A DNA stretch of 64,000 nt, taken from assembly GCA_940671915.1 (NCBI GenBank), contig CALNVZ010000174.1, positions 17,808,044 through 17,872,043 on the forward strand, written 5' to 3'. Both the position numbers and the translations under genes were made by a program. Positions 1 to 13,490 of this stretch are shown piece after piece. Source of the stretch: Paracentrotus lividus (taxonomy: Eukaryota; Echinodermata; Echinoidea; Camarodonta; Echinidae). Under the pieces are notes generated by a model that worked only from the letters and a program-made list of their open reading frames with translations, was not told the origin of the DNA and ran no database searches. The number at the start of each line of letters is the position of its first letter. The first letter of the stretch is position 1.

Positions 1-1650
1 TATATAAATTTTATCTTGTTATTTGGATGTAAAATGTTTTTAAGTACCATTCAAAGAATAATTAAAACTTAAGAGAGAAAATTTTTGGAAAATGGGTTGA
101 TTTATATCAGTCATACTTGATTTATCTAGTGATATGCACTTCCTATATTGATGTATGTAACTTCCATACTATTTGAGCTTGGAGATAAATTTCTGGTTAC
201 CATGATACCCTAAAACGTCCAAATATGTCACATAATCAAGAATAAAAGATTCACTCAAATAAGAAAATCACAATGGTATAAGAAATTTAATTATATATAG
301 GAGGTAGGTCATTCCATGGAAGCAAACTAGTGTCCACTGCAGCTACATGTAGTATTACATGTATACACAGTCCCAAGATTCTGTGGAATTATAAACCAAA
401 AAATGATTTGCTGGTACTGTTATTGAATAATACTGTTCCACTAATAATTCTATCACAGTCTTGAAAAGAATTGGTAAATTATACATTTAAAAGAGCAAAG
501 TTCATGAAATAACAGGTGATTTCAATTAAAAGTAAAACTGTTTCACCACAATGCCTGAAGACATCCACAACCATAAGATGGCAGAGGTTCAATTGAAATT
601 TGTATAATCTGAATGTCACAAATTGATAATGGTGACAGTAATAAGAGAAGTCATGGGGGATTAAAACAGACAAGGAGTAACTTTTTTCTGAAATTAAGTG
701 ATACATGTACTTTAATTGCAGAAATGTGCTAAAAGCAATGCAGGGAAAAGGTGTAACTTTAGCTGGATGGATATGTATTTAGTTGATGAAAGCTGTATGA
801 TGCCAAGTGAAAAGTTCATCAAAATAATTAGATTGAAATATTCCTCCAGGGGTGTAATCCATTTCCATGTTGACAGATGAAACCATCTTGAAAACATGGA
901 TGACATTTCCAAAGTTTATGAATATTTACCTTCTACCATCTAACTGCATCTAAACACTATGTTGGGAAACTGCATAAACACTTTGCAGTGGTGACATATT
1001 TGCTCTATACCTTCTTATGAATTTTACTATTGAATATTCTTTTTGATAATTTCATCTATGAGTTTTCATTGAGACTACATGAACATCTTTACATTTGAAA
1101 ACCTAATGGTTTTCACAATTTCTTCATAATTGCTCTGTAACTTCATACACATAAGCTAATCTTTCATACTGCCTTTATCTACAGTATGTAATGGTTCATA
1201 CATTTGTTTCATAAATTGACTTTCTTAATAGCGACTGCATCTTTGCCCATTGACTTACATGATTTAAAGTGGCTTTACAGTTGGTCTTTAACTTCATATC
1301 ATATGATTTTCAATCGTAATAGCTGCATCTTTGTTCTGGAACAGCATGTTTATTGTGGCTTAATCTCACTCTCTAAAACCTTTTAAAATATCAATCTTTC
1401 CATATAGAGGGGGGGGGGGAGTGAAAGGAGAACAAACAATATCCAAGCATGGCCTTATATGTGACTGCTTGAAAGGTTGAATTCAATCCAAAATCAATTC
1501 AATCCCAGACTCTTCCTTTCATTTATATTCAAAAGCATCTATAGCCTTGAATTCAAAACACATTAGATTCTGCTGCATCCTCATGAAACAATGATTTATC
1601 GGGAAAATGTCAGCAATAATAATAAAAAAAATAATAAAAATTTGAATTTA
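1..1650. other. AT-rich non-coding sequence, no gene seen
   Basis: Only short chance frames occur. The stretch should be intron of the ACBD3-like gene or sequence downstream of it. There is a poly-G run near 1408-1418. No ACBD3 exon could be recognised. Confidence 0.6.
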
Positions 1651-1756
1651 CTTTACGCATAAAATCTCAATTTCACTAATGCTCAAAAGGTGGAACTCGA
1701 GTCTCAGAGTCATCCCAAAAACTCACGTCTCAGAAACTCTGAGAATCAGCAAATTA

Positions 1757-1830
1757 TGACAAGTAATCAATTTGTCCAATTTAAACACACTTTTGGAGTA
1801 CTTTAAATGTAAATTGGACAGATTACTGCA
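1757..1830. repeat. Imperfect hairpin at the centre of a longer inverted repeat
   Basis: AGTAATCAATTTGTCCAATT on the left pairs with AATTGGACAGATTACT on the right across a short loop. The outer flanks also look inverted: ACGCATAAAATCTCA near 1656 and TACGCATAAGATTTCA near 1952. Together they suggest a foldback element of about 320 bases (1650-1970) containing CTCAGAG-type repeats. Confidence 0.5.
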
Positions 1831-2896
1831 GAATTACTTACATTTGTACTGCTGTGCTCACAGTATTTTTTTTATGGTACATCTAAGAGATGTCTCAGAG
1901 ATGTCTCCACGAGTAGTAAAAAAAAAAACCCCATCTCATGGCAAGTATAAGATACGCATAAGATTTCAATGATCCTAACCCACATGTGGAGACATATTTT
2001 TCATGTACATGTACATTGTACATTGAGACATGTTTTTCACATATGAAAAGCTATTAATACTAAACTTTATAAGTAAAGTACATGTACTGTCATTCATAGT
2101 CTATTCATAATAGTTTTGGGGAAAACGACTATCTAAAATTTACTCATGAATCATATAAATTTTTACATTCATGAAGTGAATTCACAATCAAAAGAAATGT
2201 CACAGAAGCATTAAATGTTTTAATGCAAATGGATTTTTGAAGCCGGTAATTATGGCTTTAGATATAAATAGATATTCAAGATTTGACATTTGCAAGAACA
2301 AAATGGGAATAAGGAATTAGTGCATGATTTATTCCATTTCCAATGCCACACGTTTTCCCATTGTATGTTTTCAGTGATCATGCACTTAATATTGCTTTCA
2401 TGAGCCTCCGGCCTGTCACATTTTCATTAAATCCAGGATGGATGTTTGCATTATAAGTAACCGAGCTACCTCATCTCTGTTTTCCTTAAATAGTTGTTTC
2501 AGATTGTCAATATAGAAGACAGAGAAGCTCATTAAAGACCTGCACGTAATTGCAATTTATAACATGAGAAAATAACATAACATAATGAATGATGATTACA
2601 ATGAATTTTTTTTTTTTAAGTTGGTGGAGAAGAAGAGACACAGTGATGAGTTTTTGTTTAAATTCATCACCATCATCATTCTAAAATGGTCATAATGATC
2701 ATATTTGTAGTGCTTATGATTAACAATTCAAAGATTATAATGGTAAACTTTTTTTTAGAGAATGCAAGATTTGCACCACTCACATGTGTTTTTAGTTGAG
2801 GATTGGAAAATTCTGATTTCTTCTTACCCAAGAAACAAAATGAAGGTAATCTAATATTACAAGCAAAATGTCAACTTCACTTTAACAGTGAGTCTT

Positions 2897-3395
2897 AAGG
2901 GGAAGTTCACCCTGGAATTTTACTGGTTTTAAAAAATGGAGAAAAATAAAAGAAAAATATGAGTGAAAATTTGAAGAAAAAAGACCCTAAAATAACAAAG
3001 TATAAAGGATATAAAGTTTTGATTCTGTGATGTCACGTGCGAGCAGCTCAAATTCCATAAATTTGTCTTTTTTTCATGGTTCTTAAAAAAAGGAATGTAT
3101 CAATGTGATAGAGGTATGTAAATGAACATAGGTTTGATGATATATCAACCGGTCACATAAAATAATTATTATTCTTCTGAAAAAAATGACACTTTATGGA
3201 ATTTACATTACATAACACATATATGTAGGAGAGCAGCTCCGCGCGAAGTTACAGAATCAAAACTTTAAATATTATTTCTTCATTATTTTTAGGTCGATTT
3301 TCTTCAAACCTTCACTCATATTTTCCTTTTATTTCTCTGCATTTTTAAAAACTAATTTAAACCTATTAAAATCAAAAGGTCACTCCACACTCTTT
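2897..3395. mobile_element. Foldback/MITE-type element with long inverted repeats
   Basis: The left arm GGGGAAGTTCACCCTGGAAT continues with AAAGAAAAATATGAGTGAAA and AAGTTTTGATTCTGT. The right arm contains the inverse of these blocks, ACAGAATCAAAACTTT and TTCACTCATATTTTCC, ending near GGTCACTCCACACTC. The arms are about 170 bases with an AT-rich centre and no coding capacity. The exact ends and target duplication are unclear. Confidence 0.7.
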
Positions 3396-3900
3396 TTCAA
3401 GCATTTTTCCCCTTTTGAGCAGGAAACCTAGGGAAAATAAGTTTGAAAACTACCAGTTCCCTTTGACATAATGAGATACAATCCCTTATATCTTGGTAGC
3501 CTCATTTGAGGTACAGGATGTCTTGGATAAGGATTAAAATATGATTAAGATTAGGATTTGAAGTAGGGTTAGGATTAAGAATAAACTTTTGGGCACCCTG
3601 TCTACATGTATGTGTGAGGTGTGTTTTCTAAATTAGGCTATGGGTATACAATCATTTGGAACTCTTTTTGTAACAGCTAGGGCTCTTATAACATGTTAAA
3701 AGTCGGTATGGATTTTATTTTGGTGCTACTGCTTGAATCTTGTCTGAAGAATAATTGATGGCAATTATTCTTCAGAGGTTTGTTCCACACAAAACTTTTC
3801 ATATCATTCTGAATATTAAGGATTAAAAATTATATTCTTGGTGGGGGTAAGAAAGTAATGTGTGAAATTATTATAAAAAAAAAATAGTTAAATTCCATAC

Positions 3901-4042
3901 CTTCTATCATTGCCTACAACATCTAGATATCCTGGGGGTGGTAACTTAGACGTATCTAACTTTCCAATAGAGATCTGCTTGGTGTACGCAACAAGCTTCA
4001 ACTTGTCTGTGTAAGTGAGATGGATCGCCTTTCCTTCAAATT
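3901..4042 (-). CDS. ACBD3: ACBD3/GCP60-like gene, coding exon 2 (acyl-CoA-binding domain)
   Basis: Seen: read on the minus strand, a pyrimidine-rich tract ends in CTACAG. It is followed by 142 bases open in one frame and then the donor GTATGG. The exon receives one base from upstream, which completes a Glu codon, and donates two bases (AG) to the next exon. Its residues include [16 protein letters not shown] and then [10 protein letters not shown]. Known: this matches the acyl-CoA-binding domain of ACBD3 (GCP60), where a GKAFHPTYEEKLKLVA-type helix is followed by FFDVLGNDRR. ACBD3 is a Golgi peripheral protein that binds giantin and PI4KB and scaffolds Golgi lipid and kinase functions. Inference: the exon joins the first coding exon at 13491-13656 with matching phase. 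The following exon should begin with the rest of an Arg codon and an R-E-W-type sequence. I could not find it in bases 1-3900, so the rest of the gene probably lies off the left edge. Confidence 0.88.
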
Positions 4043-4610
4043 CTGTAGGGGGAAAAGATTATGATCAAAATTAATATAAGGCAGGTAAAAGTGGATTGAC
4101 AAACATCTGATATTGATGATATCATTAGCAAATATCCTACTTTGTCTTTTCCGATAGCCAGGCTAGCGGCAGATCCATGCAAGGGCACGCAAATCACAGA
4201 TTAATTCAAGCTATCTGTATCTAAAATCACCCATGGTTCCTGCATATATTTTTTTCACTCAATTTAATCACATAGACATCAGACATTGCTGCGTACATAT
4301 TGATTGTATCAGTAACTTCCCGCATTTCCTGATTTTGAAAGTTCTTATTATTTTGGAAGCATGACCTCTTCATGCAAAATGTATGCAAAATATATGAAAT
4401 GTAGAAAACTGTAGATACCGGTATTTTGTTGTACTAATGCATCTTAGGCCAAAATGTTGCACAAATGTGATTCATCATATCAAAATGAGACGAAAGTTGC
4501 CAGCAAAGAGTCAAGAACATCGGCAAAATAATCAACTTCTAATTTATACTTTCCCCTTTCTTGTTTTCACTCAATTTTTTTTTACAGAGCACATACACAT
4601 TAAAACATTA

Positions 4611-4774
4611 AGGCCCATATTCTGAACTGAAGACTGAGTTTGTATGTGTCGCAAGTTCGTGCAAATCTATTGTGCGATCTTTTTGTCTGATGCATCAGTC
4701 AACATCAGACAAAAGGATCGCACAATAGCTTTGCACAAACTTGCGACTCATGCTTCGCTCCAGAATACGGGCCT
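4611..4774. mobile_element. Foldback MITE, near-complete palindrome
   Basis: AGGCCCATATTCTGAAC at the left pairs with CAGAATACGGGCCT at the right. Inside, TTGTGCGATCTTTTTGTCTG pairs with CAGACAAAAGGATCGCACAA around a small loop. It lies in intron 1 of the ACBD3-like gene. There is no coding content, and the superfamily is unknown to me. Confidence 0.8.
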
Positions 4775-7074
4775 ATTGGTTTAGAATATTTATAAAAAAA
4801 AATCATCCAAATTTGATATTTTTAATTGTGTTGCCAATTCAACCGACTCTTTACTCGCCAATTTTGGCGATTTTAGTGTCTCATTTTGATATGATGAATC
4901 ATAATTAATACACATAAATACATATCTAATGAAGTACAAAAAATATTTTTTCAAAATACAGAATGTAATGTACATATATGTCAAGCATGTTATTAGTGTG
5001 CATCCTGAAACTTGTATATCATATCGAGTCACCAAAACAGTGGTATGTATTGATAAAATATAACACAACTGACTGTAACATGTACATATACATGTATGAC
5101 ATACACACTGTACATGTACCACATATTTCTAGGAAGTCTCTTTGGACTACCTTAAACGTTATAATAAAGTAGATGGTTATGTGAGCTCATTCTTGGATAC
5201 CAGCAATTATGCATGCCTGGCCTTGTTTACATGTTATTAGTCAGCACTGGAGGAAAATAGGTGTACATATCACTGTCTGCATATACGTTTAATCTAAAAA
5301 AGCAACATATTACACAATGCTAAGAATAGTTTACAATTCTATTAAATCAAAATTGTATCGGCTGAATAGTGTGAGCAGACGTATACCGTATTAAAAAAAA
5401 AAGTAGTTGCCTCCAAATCAATATAGCACACCTTTGGCAGATCTATTGTATTATGTGATTGACCAATTGGTCACAAATATCACAACATGCAATAAATATT
5501 GCTACCTTACAATACAAGAAAATTTACAGTAGGGCCTATTGTACGGTTAGAATAGCCACACTACACTCAAGCCCATAATATGCAATAATAATCCAGTTGT
5601 ATCATGGATGGATTCAGACATACAGTAAGCTAAAAGAGCAATTTCTCTTTTAATACACACAACTCCAAAAACACAATTCTTATGTCTCCTGATAAGCAAT
5701 TAAAAATTGAAAATATCTTCCTTTCTACATGTAGGTACATTGAATATATCCAATTGAAATTTTAACCAGTAACAAAATGATCCAAGTCCTTCTGAAGAAA
5801 TGAGATGGATGAGATGTACAAGCTCTAATGAGCCTTTATAGACAAAGCAAACAGCTGCGATCCTGAATAACAAAGTACCACAACCAATTACACGTTCATG
5901 TAGACTCAAGAAACCCATCAGCTCCATCAATTACATAACAAACATGATCATCTCTTCCCTCATCAAACTCTATCTTCTAATGGCTTCAAGCTTACCACAC
6001 AAACACAGTGCATGGAGCAGCTTCAAAAATCACATCTCATTAGGAGCTTAAATCTACCTTTTAGACATCAATTGTGGCATTCATTGTCACAAGAAAGTGA
6101 AGCTGTATTAGAAACTCACAATTAGTGTTCATCTGAATCAAATGTTATGTTGGTGCTCAGCAATTGATACAATACCTGCGACGATGGCAAGATGCAGAAA
6201 ATTAATCTTGCTACTTCAAAAGCCAGATGACGGAGGAGAGCTAAGGTCATGTGTAGCAGTAGACGGGCGGAAATGTTAATGAAGTGATAGGGAGAGCAGG
6301 CAATTTCTCTGTGGCTGGATATGCGCTCTGTTTATTGCAGCCAACCATAAAGGGATATTCCATTTTATTTGAGGTTGGATTTTGATTCACACTTAATGAG
6401 GGACTTGACCCTGAACAAAAAGCTACATTTCCATGTTTACAATGACCATTGATGTAAAAGCTTGCTGTATTGTAAATGCAGTACTGCAATCTACAATTTG
6501 TTGTTACAAAATGTGAAATTTATTTAATAACAAGCTGCCAACTGTAGTTGATTACTGAGAGAAAAATAGAACAAAGAAATAAATAATTTTTTTTTCTTCT
6601 GGATTTGCAATAATCCAGTATGTCTTTTATTTACCAAAAACCAGTATCAAAATCACTTAATAGTATTCCAGTTTTGCATTCCAAATTTTTTTGGCTGAAT
6701 CATTTTCAAAATTTCTCACAAACATTTATCAGATTAAACATTGCTGGATGTTTTGAAATGGAATGCACACAGATTTACATGTAGATTATAGATATACATG
6801 TTAATATCAAAACAACATACCTTATGTATACAAAATAATCTGTGCAAAGTAGGGTTGTGAGTACACAAAATTCACGAACAAAATACAAGTAACAATTTGT
6901 CACAAGTAGTTGTAATTTCTGCTGTGTTTTATTTCTACAATTTTCCTCAAACATTTAATAAAACATTTTAAAAAAAAATATATTTCATTTCTAGGCTTGA
7001 GTTGACCTTTAAAAAAATGCAATTGCAGCATTTACTGCTTTTTATTTTTTTATTTGATATTTTTTTTTACTTAA

Positions 7075-7120
7075 AGCCAAGCTTTAGTACTTACAGCCAA
7101 GCTTTAGTACTTACAGCCAA
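7075..7120. repeat. 20-base tandem repeat, just over two units
   Basis: The unit AGCCAAGCTTTAGTACTTAC occurs twice without interruption, followed by a partial third unit (AGCCAA). Confidence 0.9.
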
Positions 7121-8116
7121 AATAATTTGAGATAAATCTGTAAGATATGTCCTCACATTGTTCCATTAACATATACATATGCCTACACAAGATTATATTC
7201 ACGTTTCGATAATGATTTCAGGAGAAATGTTGAAAAAATATTGAAACAGTCCGTCAAATTGAGACTTGGAGTAGACCGCTATATCGCCACAAGTCACGGC
7301 ACAACATTCACACGCAGATCCGGTGCGAACCGCGTGCACATGATATACCCATAGACTTTCCACGTGGCCGTGTTAATCACGCATGTGCTTTGACGGGCTG
7401 TCCAAGTACAGAAATTATGCTTATTATGCTCTTTTCTCAGCAAATATGCAATTTTATGTAAATTCCTTTGGTGTGTAGTATTTATTTACTATGCTTTAGA
7501 TTCTGGAATGAACAAGAATGTTTCGATTTATTTCGTCATGACTACTATTCTAGATTATCTTTAACAAAATATTTTCATGGGTTGTTTATTTTTTTTCTTC
7601 CCCCCCCCCTTTTTTTCTTTCTTTTTTCTTGTTTCTTTTTTTTTTCTTGTTGCATATTAAACAATTTTGCGAGATATTGTCAGAACAGTGGGGTTTAGTG
7701 ATGCGTGGCATTGGTGAGCTGAGAGAGGTATCATTAGAATGGTAATTAGTTGAACTTTCCAGTGATATAAACTTTATAATAGTTGAACCACAGTGATATT
7801 TTTTTTTAATTATTGGTGATAAACTTGGGTTTCCTTTTTTTTTTAAATACAGCCCATATTTTTCACTTCCCATCATTGACAAGACATGCATGTGTAAAAT
7901 ATTTCCAACCAATAATGTACATGTATGTATTAGTCAAAATACAATCCAAAACTAGTTCATAGTGATGAGTTTAGACTTTCACATATTTAGATTGCGAGTA
8001 CTCATTTGTAGTCTACTGCTCATGTGCATACTGTGTAATTTTAAAATAGGAATAAATCATTTTATTCAGTAATAGACAACCTTTTTTTCCATGTACATAA
8101 GTATGCAATCCCAATA

Positions 8117-8118
<2 letters not shown>

Positions 8119-8150
<32 letters not shown>
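8119..8150. repeat. ATA microsatellite next to a possible short interspersed repeat
   Basis: An uninterrupted run of (ATA)n. The sequence after it, to about 8260, contains TTTACCCAGGGTAGCCAC and CCCAGTGGGCCCTGCAT and is GC-richer than its surroundings. This looks like an interspersed repeat with a simple-repeat end, but no second copy is in the window. Confidence 0.75.
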
Positions 8151-8444
8151 TGGTTTTATTTACCCAGGGTAGCCACTTCAGTTCTGATAACTGTTCTCCC
8201 AGTGGGCCCTGCATGATGTTATTATTACCCCCAAGCTCCTTGCAGGATATACATTATTATAAAATTATTGATGATCATGCCAGTATCATAATTCAATTAT
8301 TCAGAGTAAATTTATAACATTCTAGTCAAAAATTGAAAGTAAAAGGAATAAACAGAAATCAAACAAAGTTTTGGATGGTCAACTATTTTGTAAAAAGCAC
8401 TCACTGACTATAAAAGCTCCCACTTATAAAGTTGTATCAACATA

Positions 8445-9809
8445 CAGTTGTGCTCATAAGTATTCATACCCGTCATTTTTTACAGTTTTTTTAGTTGTGC
8501 TGTTAACTTGATGTGTTTTGTCCAACTTTCTGGTGATTAGTATGCTACCAACAACTGAACAATTAGGAAAATTTGAAATTTTGACAAATTTGGTATCCCA
8601 GGGGTATTTTATTGACAGATATATGGAAAACACCATGTTCATAAGTATTCATACCCTAGGTGTTCTCAATCCAATTTATTGCTTGATAGCCACAATTTTA
8701 AAGTTATTTTCTCGAAATAACCACCTGAAATAGTTCTGGTAAGTGTCCAGAGCCTTTTTTCAGGCTTTCTGTGGGGTTTGTCCTAGGAGTCCTTTGTCAA
8801 ACCTCCAGGCTGACTCAGGTTGCATGGTCTTCGAGCCATCATGTGAGTCTGCAGCTCCATAGACACATTTCTCTGAGATTTTTGTCAGGACTTTGGATTT
8901 TTCACTTCGGAACATTAATATCAGTGTTGCTGAAATACAATAATCCCAGTTCAAGATGTCTTCTTGAAATGCTAAATAAGCCTCCCTTAAGGCCCTAAAT
9001 TATCCACAATGCATAACCAAGGTCAGTATGGAAATCACAGACCAGCCAGAGATGAAGGTATCGCAAAGCGAATACTGCATAGAGGAAGATCTGTAGGCCT
9101 ATAGAAACTGCCTCATAAAGACCCAAAATTTGCAGTCAGACCCACCAGTTTTCTTCTTTACTGGGAGCAATGGAAATCTATAAAGAATATGAGGCATCCT
9201 GACAAAGACGATTTTATTAAGATACTTGATGAAAACATGCAGAAGTATTCTTATAAAGGTTAATTTGGACAGCACTGGACATACCATAATGACAATGTTC
9301 TAACTCATAATGGCCAATTTAGTCAAGAAGTGGATCAAGGACAATCGTAATGAACGATCTGGAGTGGAAACTTTGAAAGCCTGACAAGAATCCCACTGGA
9401 AATGTGTCTGGGAAGGTGAAGACTCTCATGATGGCTCAAAGATCATGCAACCGAGTCAGCCTGGAGGTTCTACCGAGGACTCACAGGACAAACCCCACAG
9501 AGGACCTGAAGAAAGGCTGTGGATACTTGCAAGAACTATTTCAGCTGGTCATTTCTTTAAAAATCTTTACAATCGTGGTTTGGACCGAGTATCCCTCGGA
9601 TATGAATACTTAAATGAACATGGTGTTTTCCATAAATCTGTCAATAAAATACAAAATTTGACAAAATTTCAAATTTTCCTAATTGTTCAGTTGTTGGTAG
9701 CATACTTATGACCAGAAAGTGTGACAAAACACATCCAGTTAGCAGCACAACTAAAAAAAAAATTGAAAAATGACAGGGGTATGAATACTTACATGTATGA
9801 GCACAACTG
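8445..9809. mobile_element. Non-autonomous Tc1/mariner-type element with very long inverted repeats
   Basis: The ends are CAGTTGTGCTCATAAGTATT on the left and the inverse on the right. They are flanked by TA on both sides (8443-8444 and 9810-9811), the target duplication of Tc1/mariner elements. The inverted arms continue through ATGCTACCAACAACTGAACA and on to CAGCCTGGAGGTT-type sequence, about 480 bases per arm, around a centre of some 450 bases. Short frames inside the arms show no recognisable DDE transposase. It therefore looks like a foldback-style derivative mobilised in trans. It sits in intron 1 of the ACBD3-like gene. Confidence 0.85.
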
Positions 9810-10389
9810 TACATTGCATCATCTCTTGTTATTAGGGTAAAACGATATTTGCTCTTTTTTTTCCCAACTTCTGTATTCATCATTCTTGTTTCCATCATAA
9901 CGAATCATGTTGTCAAATCATTGTGCAACTTTTCATCAAAATTTTTTAGTATGTACATGTACGAGTGATGCATTTATGCAAGCATAAATTAAGTTCAAAA
10001 TTTTTTTGTTAATCAAATAGGGTTGTTTCGTAATGTATTCATTTATGCATGACGTCATCGAGGATTGGACAACAGAACGGTGCAAGCATGCGCTAGTAGA
10101 TGACGAACAGTACGTATTTCCCATTACAAATCATGATTTTGCACATCATGTTCATATTTCACCCTTATTTTCCACATTTGTTGATGATTATGATTTAAAC
10201 CCTGTTTACCTTTATGGATATATTGCCGTGTTATCAAAATAAGCTTGATGTTGAAAATATGATATAATTTCTCTTAAAAATACGAATTTATAAGCTGATT
10301 TGGTCATTTCCTAACTCAGCCTCGCCGCTTCATGCGCGTTGCGCAGCATGACTTATTTTCAGAGTGCGCATCCATGCCGAGCTATTATA

Positions 10390-10568
10390 ATATAGATATA
10401 TTGACTGCTTTGAGGGACATGGTCGTTTCTATACTGGTCAAGGGAATCTCCGCATCTGCTATAACCCAAGACGCAGGATCGGCGGCGTTATGGCAGATTC
10501 GGAGATTCCCGAGACCAGTCTAGAAACGACCATGTCCCGAAATAAAAGCAGTCCAATATATATTTTAT
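10390..10568. mobile_element. Foldback MITE, about 180 bases
   Basis: ACTGCTTTGAGGGACATGGT and CGTTTCTATACTGGTC on the left are mirrored by GACCAGTCTAGAAACG and ACCATGTCCCGAAATAAAAG on the right. The inner pair GGGAATCTCCG/CGGAGATTCCC surrounds a short spacer. It lies just before the start of the duplicated segment and is not itself duplicated. Confidence 0.82.
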
Positions 10569-12584
10569 ATGCCGAATCTAAAACACAAACATGGTCTAAT
10601 TTTGACGATCTAGATTCTAAAATAGGCTAACGTTAGATCTAGACTAGCTAGACTAGACTCTAGAATCATGAAAGTTAAGTCAGTTCGAGCCTCTGGCTCT
10701 GCAGGCACAATGCATGCTCACCACACGCACACAGGCAACACATTTGCATTCTACTTACAACTACTGCAAACTGCAAAAAGGAAGCACCCTCCAGATTAAC
10801 TCTAAATCGCTTGTTTAGATCAACATCGTCATCGGAATTCAGGCTTAACGCTCAACTAGAAATCTGGGATCCGTTCTAGCGCGACGAAAGAATTTGTCTA
10901 CGCTGCGCGCACGCGCGTTGACGCACAAGCAGCGGAGTTGTCTAAAATTATCGACCAAATCGCGCCACAAATTATGGTATCTGAAATAAAGCGCATGCGC
11001 AGCAGCCTTGCAACGTAAACAAATGGGATCGCACTATGCCATGGGCAAAAAGTACTGTAATGTTCTATTGACCGGTAAAACCGGGAAAAAGTCTATGGGG
11101 CCATAGGTCAGATTATGACTGCACTTTCAACCAATCAGAAGACAGGATTATTAAAGATTTTAAAATGAGGTATATAATGCCTAATAATGCCTAATTTAAA
11201 GAGATCATGGTAGGCAATAATTTATTTGATTAGACGCACTGATCTGCCTATATTTTTCCCTTTCCAAAGTCTTAAATTCATTTATATACTTCTGTACATT
11301 TTTACCTTATTATTGATGGTTTTTGTTCAAAATGTCCGATCTATTCTGTGAAGGCATTCGAGAATAAAAGGATCACTCCATTTTTTATGGGAGTAAACAA
11401 AATACAAATTAGTAATGTGTCTACATTTTAATTACAAAGTTTTTATATAAGTTAAAGCAAACATAATAAAATTATAAATACTCCGCATTATTACCCCACA
11501 AAAAAATTCATAGTGGTCGACTAGTACTTTTATTTTGGAAAGTGGGGGGGGGGTGAAAATACCTCCGCATTATGGTACAAGACATCGACAATACACAGTA
11601 ACAATCGACCATTTTTTCATGCCGTGACTCTTACAAAATAATTTTCTGATTTTCGGTTATTCGTACATTGTTTCAAAACTCCATCCATTATTTTCTGTAT
11701 ATTCCGTGATGGTAAGTTTTTTATTGGAAATTACTGTGTTAATAAAACATATCATCATTTCATTATGTGAAACATGCCGTCCAATCCACCATGTCGTTTT
11801 CAAAGTTTTCAAAGAGCAGCAAAACATGCAGAACTCTAACCTCACGCGCAGTCGTCTGCCATTAGATGTGGCACACTCTCGCTCGATCATACGCTACGTG
11901 CAAGAATTGCGTGTACATCAGTCATGTCATTGCTTGAAACCGTACTCGAAACTTGACTTTTTCAAATAAAACTTTTCAGGTTTTCAGCGACAGGCTTTGT
12001 AAATGGCAAGGCAATAGGTATATGGACGTAGAGCTATGTTCACAAACATAGTCAAATGGCAGATTTTGAAAATAAGAGTGAAATAAGAGCATAATGTCAC
12101 ACGAAACATCGTGACTGCAATAGGAAACACATGTAGTGCGTCCTCTGCTCGCGTGTTCGTTATCCAACCATGGTCAATTCTCGGTTACGCAACCAGGCGC
12201 CGAAACTACCCTATTTAGTAGGTTTAAGGTCATTTAGCATTCCTAAAAATTATGCACATAAGATAGCGGGTAACGTATTGAACAACCATTGAATTGCATT
12301 ATATGTCAAGTGGAATGTAGCTTGAAATTGTGTTTGTACACAACCCAACATATGAAAACTTTCTTGTGTATATATTTCTAGGAGGTATCTGTTCTCTGAC
12401 ATCTGAATGTATTATTTGATCATACCTAGTACCTGAGGCTGCAATCACATTTAATTAAGGACATGTGTTTTCAACTTGCCACCCAAAAAGGGTGGTTTTG
12501 TTACGCTTTTCCAAATTTTGTTCCAGATAATGTATGATATCTTGGCTAATTAGAGGAGTATTGCCATGAAATTGGTGTTATTTG

Positions 12585-12960
12585 AAAGCTGAATGCAAGC
12601 TCTTTCAGACCTGTAAATATGAGCGTTCTCGTACTTGAAATCGCGACACCGCACGCGATAGAATACAAAAAGGCGAGGGTGGTTGAGGGGGTGGGGGAAG
12701 AGGAGGGGGGAAGGGGTACACACAAAGTCTATAGTATGGGATTTCGCACCTTCCATCATCATAACCATGATAACTTTATGGATATTTATATTTGTGCTGT
12801 GAGCTTTTAGGACTTTATAGCTTAGAGTCTCATGCATTTTTTGATACCGCAGTTATAAAGTTCCAGCCATTTAGTAATGCGCAGTTTCCAAATTTCGTTG
12901 CGCTGCGCGCAGTTCAAATGACAATTTACCCATTGACTGTGTATTGTATATAAAGTAACT
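12585..12960. repeat. Dispersed repeat of about 400 bases (copy 1)
   Basis: It runs from AAGCTGAATGCAAGCTCTTT through ACGCGATAGAATACAAAAAG, a G-rich tract and CATTGACTGTGTATTGTA. The same order of blocks appears at 37461-37860 and, through the segment duplication, at about 21685-22110. It ends near a TATAAAGTAACT block. No protein is encoded. Confidence 0.82.
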
Positions 12961-13490
12961 CAATACCACTCATAATACGATGTCAATACTTTAGTATTGA
13001 CCTCGTGGACCAAACTGCCATATTTTGGTGAAAATTTTGCAACCTTGTCAATGTTGTTTTATCTGAGGTTTTTCTCCTTTTTGCAATAACTTTCAGCTCC
13101 AAAATTAAGTAGTAGCATATGTCTATGTCATTATAAGACACAGTGAATTGGTTTTGGATCAATTTCAAATCAAAATCATGAAGAAAAAAAATTAAAACAT
13201 CACTTATTTTTTTACCCTTTCCCGCCCAAAAACGTGCGGGGGAAATTTTCACAAAGTGGACTTTAAAAAATAATATTTCATCCAAGAAGAAAGAAAGAAA
13301 ACTCAAAACATCAGGGATAGTGAAAGGAACATTCGGTATACTCTACTCTAGGACAAGGCCAATTATGATTGACCATGCATATAAAAGTGTAAGTTAAGTG
13401 GGACAAGGCACACATACCATACACAAATTAAAATAGATGGGACTAGAATTAACTATTGAGTGAGTATTTTAATGAATAAAATCAACTTAC

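Larger units (their letters stand above)
4775..8444. other. ACBD3-like intron 1, left part: no gene seen
   Basis: AT-rich intronic sequence with scattered TACATGTA-type palindromes (for example 5077-5119). It contains a 20-base tandem repeat at 7075-7120, homopolymer tracts near 7600-7650, and an ATA microsatellite at 8119-8150. Frames of 60-110 residues here show no protein-like composition. Confidence 0.6.

Noticed and set aside
9404..9711. Frames inside the Tc1-type element
   Set aside because: They lie in the inverted arms and show no DDE transposase motifs. The same DNA appears inverted at 8720-8900.
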